Assembly: GCA_035296965.1 (NCBI GenBank)
Contig: DATGZX010000400.1
Location: 1 to 49,545 of the forward strand
Direction of reading: 5' to 3'
Length of the DNA: 49,545 nucleotides
Source of the DNA: DATGZX01 sp035296965
Lineage (GTDB): Bacteria > Planctomycetota > Planctomycetia > Gemmatales > Gemmataceae
In this document: piece by piece, positions 8,775-17,600 of the stretch
Position numbering within the stretch: position 1 is the stretch's first letter
How the letters are laid out: each line of letters begins with the position of its first letter
Translations under genes and position numbers: made by a program
The notes under the pieces: model-generated
Databases searched by the model: none
What the model was told of the DNA's origin: nothing
The model's input: only the letters and a program-made list of their open reading frames with translations

Positions 8775-9351
8775 GGGTAGATCCGATCGCTATTGTCCAT
8801 GGGGAAGAGCAGAGTAAAGAGGCGCCCAGTCAAGGACCAAACCGCTGGGCGCAGTTCCGAGGAATGGATGCCACGGATGAATATCCGCCAGTCTATGGCG
8901 AGCGGGTGAGAAAATGTGGCGGTTCCCTGGCCCCGTTCCGGTTTCCTCTTGCAGCCCGCAGCGCTCCGATGAGGAGCGACTGCTGCAAAGCAGCCTCTGA
9001 TCTCTCCGTCCCTTTCGGTAACGCCCCTGGGGGCCTCGCGGCCCTTGGGGGCGTCTTCTCGACTCGGGGCGCGGGCACTGTATCAGGAGCCGGTCCGATT
9101 GGGTGAGTTGGTATAGCACCGCTGCCGGCTCATGCGGGCTGAGAGAGCTGACAGGAAGGAATCGCCAACTTAGGGTTTCCATCGTCCCGTCCATAGCTTC
9201 TTCGGTGACTGGGCGACACTGCGAGCTGTTGCGGCGGGACACTTTATTTTTTGCCAATCCCGTTCAGTTCGGTCCGTGAGACAAGCGCTCCGCGGCTTGG
9301 GCGATCGGTGCCGGCCGCAGCTCTGCCGGCGAATGCAGCCTGCCGCAATAC

Positions 9352-11244
9352 TTATCCATCGAGTACTTCCCGCACCTTCTGCAACAGGGCACGCGGCGTG
9401 AATGGTTTGTGGAGAAAAGCAGTCTCGGCTTCCAGCACACCGTGGCGGATGACGGCGTCGGTAGTATAGCCGGAGAGATAAAGTACTTTAAGCTTTGGAT
9501 GCCGGCTCAGAAGAGCCTCGGCCAGCGGGCGGCCCCCCACCTGCGGCATCACTACATCCGTCACGAGAAGGTCGAGGGGCCCTTTATGTTGCGCTGCCAA
9601 AGCTATCCCTTCGGCCCCATTCCGCGCCTCCAATATAGCGTAGCCGCTCGACTGCAGAATGTGTCGAGTCAGGGCCCGGACGGCGTCTTCATCCTCGACG
9701 ACCAGGATCGTTTCGGTTCCGCCGGCCAGGTTCGCCGGACCAGATTGCGACCTGGTCTTGGCCGGCTTTTCAAGCACCTTTGGCAAGTAGACCTTGAAAG
9801 TCGCCCCCTGCCCCAGCTCGCTATAGACGGCGATGTGTCCGCCGCTTTGCTTTACGATACCGTAAACCGTGGCTAACCCCAGGCCCGTTCCCTTGCCTGG
9901 GCTTTTCGTCGTGAAGAACGGCTCAAAGATTCGAGATTGGGTGGCCTGGCTCATACCACAACCCGTATCGCTAACCGCCAGGAGGACGTACTCGCCGGGG
10001 AGAACTTCCGGATGCGTCCGCGCATAGTTTGCATCCAGCTCCGCGTTGGTCAATTCGATAGTGACCTTGCCGCCATGCTCCATCGCATCGCGAGCATTGA
10101 TGGCCAGGTTGAAAATGATCTGCTCGATTTGCCCTTGGTCTGCTTTGATCTGACCCACTGCCGGGTCAAGTACAGTCGTGAGTTCGATATCCTCGCCGAT
10201 CATCCGGCGTAACATGCTTTCTACATTCGTGATTACCAGGTTCATCTCCAGCACGCGAAGTTCCACGACCTGGCGCCGGCTAAAGGCCAGTAACTGGCGT
10301 GTCAGACTTGCGGCCCGATCACTCGCCTTGTGAATCTCGCGCACCAACTCTTTCGTGGAGTCGTCCAGACCTGTATCGGTCAGCAACAGGTCGCTGTAGC
10401 CGGAGATGATGGTGAGGAGATTGTTGAAGTCGTGAGCCACGCCCCCGGCCAACTGGCCCACGGCTTCCATTTTCTGAGCTTGGCGATATTGATCCTCCAG
10501 CCGCTTTCGTTCCGTAATATCCGTCGCAGACGCCAAGCGAGCCGCCCGACCTGCCCAGGTGATGTCGTGCGTGCAAATCTCTACGTCAATAATTCTGCCG
10601 TCTTTCTTGCCGTGCCGCCAAAGTCTAGGAGCACTCAGCTTGGGAAGTCCTTGCTTCAAGAACTCACGAAGCGCCGGGACGTCTTCTGCCGGATGAATGT
10701 CCGCGATTGTCATTGTCAGGAAATCCGCGAGTGTGTACCCGTAGTGCGCAACCGCCGCATCGTTGACAGCGAGAAACGCCAAGGAATCGACATCGTAAAC
10801 CCACATCGGCTGCGGATTGCTTTCGAATAGCTGGCGGTAACGCTCTGCGCTTTCGCGAAGCGTTCTCTCGATCTTGGCTTTGTGCAGGGCAACCTCGACC
10901 ACGGCGCCAAGCTCTCTCGCATCGAAGGGCTTGACCAGATATCCAAGCGGCTCGGTCTCTTTGGCGCGCTGAAGGGTGTGCTGGTCGGCGTAGGCTGTCA
11001 TGTACACGACCGGAATCGGCGAGGACTCATGGAGCTTTTGGGCAGTCTCGATGCCATCGATCTTGCCCTTCAAGCGGATGTCGATAAGCGCGAGGTCTGG
11101 GGGAGCTTTCGCCATTTCCTCGAGTGCGCTCTCCCCAGTAGACGCGCTACCGGAGACCGAGTATCCGAACTGCTCCAGCATCTCTTGAATGTTCTGGGCG
11201 ACAACGCCTTCGTCCTCGACGATGAAAATCGTGGGCTTGAGCAT
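9352..11244 (-). CDS. Hybrid histidine kinase, REC-PAS-HisKA-HATPase-REC
   Basis: The 630-residue cytoplasmic protein starts at the ATG at 11244 (GAGAAAG upstream); the frame stays open 76 codons further, but that part is not domain-like. Order: REC1 (1-120, phospho-acceptor Asp55 in LALIDIRLKG, Lys105 in VKPFD), PAS (about 135-245), HisKA with GGVAHDFNNLL (His271), HATPase with N box NLAINARDA (379-387), DTGCGM (426-431) and GTGLGLAT (452-459), then REC2 (about 511-628, Asp563). An N-terminal receiver with no transmembrane part suggests it takes signals from another kinase and relays them through REC2. The kinase core and last receiver are close to those of the gene at 31322, so the two are paralogues. 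Its target is not evident; the next gene on the strand is the kinase-REC-HD-GYP fusion 444 bp upstream. Confidence 0.9.
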   Translation of the reverse strand: MLKPTIFIVEDEGVVAQNIQEMLEQFGYSVSGSASTGESALEEMAKAPPDLALIDIRLKGKIDGIETAQKLHESSPIPVVYMTAYADQHTLQRAKETEPLGYLVKPFDARELGAVVEVALHKAKIERTLRESAERYRQLFESNPQPMWVYDVDSLAFLAVNDAAVAHYGYTLADFLTMTIADIHPAEDVPALREFLKQGLPKLSAPRLWRHGKKDGRIIDVEICTHDITWAGRAARLASATDITERKRLEDQYRQAQKMEAVGQLAGGVAHDFNNLLTIISGYSDLLLTDTGLDDSTKELVREIHKASDRAASLTRQLLAFSRRQVVELRVLEMNLVITNVESMLRRMIGEDIELTTVLDPAVGQIKADQGQIEQIIFNLAINARDAMEHGGKVTIELTNAELDANYARTHPEVLPGEYVLLAVSDTGCGMSQATQSRIFEPFFTTKSPGKGTGLGLATVYGIVKQSGGHIAVYSELGQGATFKVYLPKVLEKPAKTRSQSGPANLAGGTETILVVEDEDAVRALTRHILQSSGYAILEARNGAEGIALAAQHKGPLDLLVTDVVMPQVGGRPLAEALLSRHPKLKVLYLSGYTTDAVIRHGVLEAETAFLHKPFTPRALLQKVREVLDG

Positions 11245-11687
11245 GGGCGTAGGCTTTCTCTGTATTGCTAGGATCTTGCGCGTAGGTACGCGGTTAAGCG
11301 ACCGCTCTATTGAGCAATCTGCGTTTCGGTCGAGCCGTTCAGAAATCGGCCCCAGCATGAGAAGGTGAAATCGAGATCTAGAAACAAGTTTAGGGCATTG
11401 GTCTCGCGGGTCAAATGAAATCTGCCCGCAACCGCTGAAGATTCGCACGCAAGATGCCGCCAGCAGAACCACCGCCAGGGGAGCAAGGGCAACGACTGCT
11501 CAGCAACCTGCGGCTGGCGCGATGTGGCGGGGCGAATTTCAGTTGGGAGGCCCTCGCACGGGGCCGGTGGCGGGTCGGGAGACCGCGCCACAGCGCGTTT
11601 GCACGGGGCCGGTGGCGGGTCGAGAGACGACGCCACGGCGCGCGACCAGGACACGGCGGGAGACGCCGAAGGAGTTCGGATAAGGCA
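11245..11687. other. Intergenic region with a 45-bp-period direct repeat
   Basis: This lies between two minus-strand signalling genes and should hold the promoter of the hybrid kinase. Its G/C-rich part carries two near-identical 42-bp units (11556-11597 and 11601-11642). No gene is visible. Confidence 0.5.
11556..11642. repeat. Two 42-bp direct repeats, 45-bp period
   Basis: Copy one (11556-11597) and copy two (11601-11642) differ at a handful of positions and share the core CACGGGGCCGGTGGCGGGTC. The array sits 46 bp beyond the stop of the kinase-REC-HD-GYP gene on that gene's strand. The 45-bp period is a multiple of three, so it may derive from a repeated 3' coding tail. Confidence 0.8.
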
Positions 11688-14039
11688 TCAATCGGCCAGG
11701 TCGTGGAAGATCTGTTCGAAGCGCGGCGCGCAGTGCAGGAAAATCTGCACAAGAGCGGGATCGAACTGCCCGGGGGAAGAGTCGACTATCAGCCGGAGGG
11801 CAGTAGTATGCGATAGGGCCGGCTTGTAGACTCGCCGGGAGCGCAAAGCGTCGTAGACGTCGCCGATGGCGACGAGCCGGGCCGCCAGGGGAATGTCGGA
11901 GCCGGACAGACCGTCCGGATAGCCTCGGCCGTCGTGGCGCTCGTGATGGTGCCTGGCGATGTCCGCTGCCATCTCGAGGAAGGCGAGCGCGAAGCCATGC
12001 TTCTTGGCCACCTCTTGCAGCGTGTCGGCGCCAATGACCGTGTGCATCTGCATGAGGACGCGCTCGTCGGGCGTGAGCTTGCCCGGTTTCAGGAGAATAT
12101 GGTCCGGCAAGCCCACCTTGCCGATGTCGTGCAGAGGGGCGCAGCATTCGAGCATGTCGATGAAATGGGCATTGATCTCTTCGCCGAAGGCAGGGGAGCG
12201 CGCGGCTTCTTGCGCCAGGCAACGGCAGTAGCTCTGAATGCGCATCAGATGGACGCCCGTCTCCGTGTCGCGATGCTCGACGAGCTTGGCAAGGGCGAGC
12301 ACGAGGGCGTTGCGGGCATGGACCAAATCGCTATCGCGGGCGTTGAGGTTTCTTTCCAGCTCGGAATTGACGGCCAATAGGTGGCAATTCAGCGTCGCGG
12401 AGCGATCCTGCGCTTCCTTCAGCACCAGGGCAGCACGAATGCGCGCCCTCAGCTGGGGAATGCTGAACGGCTTGGTCAAGTAATCATCTGCTCCCGCCAT
12501 CATCAACTGCGCCATGGCATCTGCCGAGGCGCGTCCGGAGAACATGATGACCTTGAGATGCGGCCCAGGAGGCGCGGCACGCACGCGGGCGAGCACGTCG
12601 GCGCCGCTCAGGCCGGGCAAGTCGACATCCAGGAGGACCAGATCAAAAGGCTTGGCGGCAAGGGCCTCGAGAGCCTGGGCGCCGTTGGCGGCCTCATCGA
12701 GTTGGAGGTCGTCCGCTCCGAGGGCGTGGCGGCAGAACTTGCGCACGGCCGCCTCGTCGTCGACCACCAGGACATGCCGCAGCCGCGAAGCAGCCGTTGG
12801 CGCATTTGCAGCGGCGGCCACGCCGGGCTGATCACCATTGGCGTGGCTATGTGAAAGCAAGTGTTCGTGAAGATCAGGCTTGAGGAACGGGAGCAAGGCA
12901 CGCATGACGTCCTGGGGCCCCTGAAAGCGGTCGTCGGGCTCGACCGCCAGCAAGCGCGCCACGATGGCGTCCAGCCCCGCCGGGACGTCCGGGCGGAAGG
13001 CGCGCGCGGAAGGCGGGGGCTGGTTGAGACGGCGCACGAAGTCATGGGCTAGACTGCCCTGGTTGGGAAACGGGCTTTGCCCGGTGAGGCACCAGAACAA
13101 GGTACCTCCGAGGCTGTAGAGGTCGGCGCGGATATCTACTTCGTGCGCGTCGCGCGCCTGTTCGGGCGCGATGTATTCGATGGTGCCGAGCAGCGTGCCC
13201 GGGTCGGTCAAGCGATGGCCGAAGCGCCTGGCCAGGCCGAAGTCGAGCAACTTGGCTTGCCCCTCGGGGGTCAGCCGGATGTTCGAAGGCTTGATGTCCC
13301 GGTGGATCAGGCCATGACGATGTGCCTCCGACAGGGCGGATGCGACCTGATGAATCACGTCGCAGGCTTTGGGCGTGGGCAGCGGCCCATGTTCTTGCAC
13401 GTACTCTTCGAGATCCTGGCCGGGCACGTACTCCATGACCAGGTAATGCAAAGCGGGATGGTCGGGACCATTGACCTGGGTCTCCCCGGCGTCCATCGCC
13501 GCGGCGATGTTGGGATGCTGCATCTGAGCAATCGCGCGAATTTCGGCAAAGAAGCGCAGGAGAAGGCGTGGGTCGCCTTCATGACCAAGGGCCAGCACCT
13601 TGAGGGCGACCGGGCGGCGTAAACGCACGTTTTCGGCCTTGAAGACAACGCCCATCGCGCCGGCTCCGAGGCGTTCGAGCACGCGATAGTTATTCAGGAC
13701 AAGGCCAAAGGTCTTGCCGGCCTCGACCCGGTCGGCCTGGTATTTGGTGAGCAAGCTGTGGCGAACTAGCGCCTCTGCCAAGGCGGAGGTCGAGGTGCAT
13801 TCTTCGATTTCCTGGCGATCCTGGTTGGAGAGCGAATCCCAATCCTCCACCAGGACGATGGAGGCGGCCAGCAAGTCGCGCAGCACCCGGTGGCGGCACA
13901 AGACGGACGAAAGAGCGCGCGCCTCGGGATGTACCGTGGGAGTTCCAGTAACGGTTGCGACCGGGCTCGGCATGGCATGCCCCATCCTCGTGCGCCCGCG
14001 AAGAGGGCCTTGACAGGCGCAGGAGCTTGGCCCGCCCAT
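11688..14039 (-). CDS. Ser/Thr protein kinase-REC-HD-GYP fusion
   Basis: This 783-residue protein joins three signalling modules. A Hanks-type kinase (about 118-380) has GAGAMG (125-130), Lys147 in VALKVL, HRDIKPSN (Asp248), DFGLA (266-270) and the IEYIAPEQ loop. A receiver (about 420-540) has Asp471 in LVLLDVDLPG and Lys523. The C-terminal HD-GYP domain (about 575-783) has PLHDIGK (His637, Asp638), HHHERHDGRGYPDGL and GDVYDALRS, all that is needed for cyclic-di-GMP hydrolysis. Residues 50-110 match the N-terminal helix common in planctomycete kinases (L..HLLTKYQ). The true start may be 13973 or 13985, where spacing to GAGGATGGGG is better. It is cytoplasmic, with no membrane segment. Protein phosphorylation and cyclic-di-GMP turnover joined in one chain is inferred; the module order is unusual. 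Confidence 0.9.
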   Translation of the reverse strand: MGGPSSCACQGPLRGRTRMGHAMPSPVATVTGTPTVHPEARALSSVLCRHRVLRDLLAASIVLVEDWDSLSNQDRQEIEECTSTSALAEALVRHSLLTKYQADRVEAGKTFGLVLNNYRVLERLGAGAMGVVFKAENVRLRRPVALKVLALGHEGDPRLLLRFFAEIRAIAQMQHPNIAAAMDAGETQVNGPDHPALHYLVMEYVPGQDLEEYVQEHGPLPTPKACDVIHQVASALSEAHRHGLIHRDIKPSNIRLTPEGQAKLLDFGLARRFGHRLTDPGTLLGTIEYIAPEQARDAHEVDIRADLYSLGGTLFWCLTGQSPFPNQGSLAHDFVRRLNQPPPSARAFRPDVPAGLDAIVARLLAVEPDDRFQGPQDVMRALLPFLKPDLHEHLLSHSHANGDQPGVAAAANAPTAASRLRHVLVVDDEAAVRKFCRHALGADDLQLDEAANGAQALEALAAKPFDLVLLDVDLPGLSGADVLARVRAAPPGPHLKVIMFSGRASADAMAQLMMAGADDYLTKPFSIPQLRARIRAALVLKEAQDRSATLNCHLLAVNSELERNLNARDSDLVHARNALVLALAKLVEHRDTETGVHLMRIQSYCRCLAQEAARSPAFGEEINAHFIDMLECCAPLHDIGKVGLPDHILLKPGKLTPDERVLMQMHTVIGADTLQEVAKKHGFALAFLEMAADIARHHHERHDGRGYPDGLSGSDIPLAARLVAIGDVYDALRSRRVYKPALSHTTALRLIVDSSPGQFDPALVQIFLHCAPRFEQIFHDLAD

Positions 14040-14607
14040 CGCTCAGTGCCGCGATTCGACCCGGGGGCGAACATCGCGCGATTCAGCGGGCTCCACAGTG
14101 AGAGAACGAGACGTCTGCAGTTGCGGTCAGAGACGAATTCTCCGTCAGCACCTCATGGCGCGTAGGACGCCGCACTTTGTTGCCACGCAAATATAGATCA
14201 CGGGACGCGGTCCTGCTCGATTCGCGGTCGGAGATGTCGTCCAGTCACTTTCTGAGGCGGGTTCCGCAGGACGAGCGGGCGGAGTTTTTCTGGCATGTCG
14301 AAGAAGGATTAGGGTCCATCTTGCGTTTCCAGTCTCGGCTGGCACCCGGAACGGATGCTCGACGGTCGTAAGGATCACCTTGCCGCCAACGCAACAAGCA
14401 ACGCCATCAGTTTCGCCAATCTGCTCGCTTTCGAACCGATTCCACTGCAGGGACCCTGACCACGAACACTGAGTTCAGTCGAGGCGGGTTCAGTTCCGCA
14501 GTTACCAGGGTTGCGCTGCCTCGGAGATGCCGGCCCGCAACTCGTTCAGGCGGTTTTCCCGACCCAGGCCGGAATCACGAACTCAGCGAAGCAAACCTGA
14601 CAACGCA
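14040..14607. other. Intergenic region
   Basis: This lies between the end of the sedolisin gene and the start of the kinase fusion, both on the minus strand. I see no gene and no strong hairpin; the part next to 14039 should hold the kinase promoter. Confidence 0.5.
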
Positions 14608-17600
14608 CTAGACACGCGAAAAATATTCGTCCGAGGCGATTATCGCCGTGAGGATATCGCCAACCTGGGCGCCATGCTGGAGAGCGCCCACGAATGCGGC
14701 CATACCGCCCGCGTCCGCAGACCGTTGCAAATAGTTCAGGTAGTCGCCTTCCACCAGCACTTGCTCTGCTTCCACGCTCGACAGAATCGCCTTGGCAATC
14801 ATGGTCCGCGAAACTCCGGCCGACAGGGCCGCGCCGAAGGCGGCAGCGCCGCTGGCGTCAATGACCCGGCCCAAAACATCATGATAAACCGCAGCCAGGA
14901 AGCCCGCGTTGGTGCCGCCGCCCTGAGTCTGGTAGAACTCTGTCGAACCCAAGATGTCCGCTTGGAGCTGGAGAAACACATTTTGCGATCCCAGGACTAA
15001 AGGCGTGCCGGAGAGCAATGAGAACGCAAAACTCAGTCCCGACGGATCGACATCGCGTCCTAGGTAAGCCTGATAAAGGCTGTTCACCTCGTCCGTGCGG
15101 TACTCCTGGCTGGACTCGATGCCTTGCACAACCTGTGTACGGCTTGCCCCCTGAGCCAGCGCACCCGAGAAGTACAGCATGCCGGAGGGGTCGACGCGGC
15201 GGTGCAGCAGGTCCGCGTAGAGTTGGTACACAAAACTTTGGTTGGTGGAGCCCAGGTTCCCGAAGTCGTTGGAAAGTACATTTGCGCCGCTGAGAGAAAC
15301 TACTGAGTATGCACCGACGGGCGCGGGCGCCGTCTGCAGAAGGCCCGATTGCTTGACCTCGAAGACGAGGTAGTTGCCGGGACCGATGCCGTTAAAGACA
15401 TACTCGCCTGCCTGTCCATTAATGGTGGTGCTCACCATCGAAGCGACGAGCGGATCCGCCCCCTGGACGAGGTGGCCGGTTCCAGCCACGTCCCGGTAAA
15501 GCTGAATGGTGAAGCCATTGAACCCGGGCTTGCTCGGAGAGTCGATCCCATCGGCAGTCGTGTCCACAAAAACGCGGCCGCCGATGCTGATTAGCTGGAA
15601 GTCGCCGAAGTTCTGGCCCGTGATGGTAGCGCCGCTCGAAATCGTGCCATTGGCCGGATTCGCAGTCGTCTGCACCCAACCGGATTGCACGACTTCGCGC
15701 ACCTTGTACGTTCCTGGTCCTATCGAGCTGAACTGGTAATTACCCGTGCCGTCCGTGATTTGCGTCTGCAAAACGGTTCCTTGGGTCGCGTCCAGGAGCT
15801 GGACGGTCCAACTCTGCAGTCCATTATCGCCGCTGGTCACCACGCCGCTGCCCTTCATGTCCTGGAAGACTTCGCCACTGATGACTCCCAGCAGGAAATC
15901 GCCGAAGTTAACACCGGTCGTGGTCCCGCCGCTGCTCGTGGTGATGCTGGCGGGACTCACTGTTGTCTGCACCCAGCCTGATTGTAGGACCTCGCGCACG
16001 GTGTAGCTTCCAGGGCCCAGGTTGGAGAAGCTGTAGTTGCCGGTAGCGTTCGAGGTCTGGCTCGCAAGCAAGGCTCCCGTTCCCGCGTTGTAGAGTTGGA
16101 TCGTCCAGCCCTGTAAGCCGGAATCGGCGCCGTTCTCGCTGCCATCGCCGTTGTTGTCCAGGAATACCTGGCCATCGATCGTCGCAAGCTGAAAATTGCC
16201 AAAACTCTGACCGGAGGCGACGGTACCACTTGCAGTAATGACGATTGCCGCGGGATTGGTCGTGGTCTGCAGCCAGCCGGACTGAAGAACTTCGCGCACC
16301 AGATAGGTTCCCGGGCCGCCGGCGACCAGACTGAAGGTTCCATTGGCAGCCGTGGTTTGGCTGTTCAGAACAGCGAGGGTCACGGGATTCAGGATCTGCA
16401 CGGTCCAACCGGCCAATGCTGTGTCGTTGGCGTCCTGTACGCCGTTGCCGTTGAAATCCTGGAAGGTCTGGCCGCTGACGACGCCCAACTGAAAATTGCC
16501 GAAGTTGACGCCGGACGAGGCAGTGCCGCTATTCACGAAGATATCGGCGGGGTTCGTGGTCGTCTGAATCCACCCGGCGGGCGCGATCTCGCGGATGCGG
16601 AATCTCCCCGGACCAACCCCGAATGTGTAACCGCCGTTGGCACTCGTCGTTTGGGTGGCGAGCAAAGCGCTGGTGGTAGCATTGAGCAGCTGGACGGTCC
16701 AACCGCTGAGACCTGAGTCGCCGGCAGCCAGACTGCCTGTGTCGTTAACGTCGACAAAAAGTTCGCCGCTGATCGTCGTCTTCTGGAAATTGCCAAAATT
16801 CTGGCCCGTGACGAGGCCGCCGCTGGTCGCATTTACGGAATGGCCGGCCGGCGGTGTTGGGAATGTTTGGATCCAACCGGTAGGCACTACCTCGGTCACC
16901 GTCAATGTGCCGGGCCCGGCGCCGGTGAGCAGGTAGTTTCCGTTGGCATCCGTGACCGCACTACTTGCCAACTTTCCGCTGTTGTCGAAGAGTTCGACGG
17001 TCCATCCCTGGAGTCCCGGTTCACCATTGTCGAGAATGCCGTCGCCATTGAGGTCGTTGAACACCTCGCCGGTGACTGTGGCGGATTGGAAATCGCCAAA
17101 GTTCTCATTCGTGATTGCGGTCCCACTGGTCGAAGTCACGGAGTAGGTGCCGGCTCCTGTGGGCAGACTGATAAACCATCCCGATTGCAGAACCTCCTTG
17201 ATCGTGAACGTCCCCGGGCCGACGTTGACGAAGCTGTAGTTGCCGTTGATATCGCTGACAGTGGTGCTCAGAACGGCTCCGCCGCTGCTCAGCAGCTCGA
17301 CCGTCCAGCCTTGCAGGCCGGGATCTCCAGAGTCCTTGACGCCGTTCCCGTTGAGATCGTTGAATACCTCGCCGTTGATGGTGGTGGGTAGGAAGTCCCC
17401 GAAATTCTCAGCTTGGGCGTTGAGCGCGCTGACAACCGTGACCGTGTGCGTGCCCGGAGCGGCGGGATAAGTCTCCACCCAGCCGTTTTGCAGCGTCTCT
17501 CGAATCGTGTAGGTTCCTGAACCGACATTCGCGAAGCTGTAGTTGCCGTTGCTGTCGCTGGTGGCGCTGGCAATGACCGTGTTGCCGCTGTTCAAAAGCT

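Larger units (their letters stand above)
8131..9351. other. Gene-poor interval with insertion-sequence debris
   Basis: Over 1.2 kb lies between the convergent GH13 gene and the hybrid kinase. It contains a 15-bp inverted repeat (8426-8486), the end of an IS91-type transposase (8619-8774, minus) and a G/C-rich imperfect hairpin around 9021-9054. A minus-strand frame at 8280-8525 ends in PPKFKDLLLIRAR and might be another fragment, but I cannot assign it. No intact gene is seen. Confidence 0.5.

Noticed and set aside
9021..9054. G/C-rich imperfect hairpin
   Set aside because: The arms mismatch in the middle and no T-run follows; not a convincing terminator.
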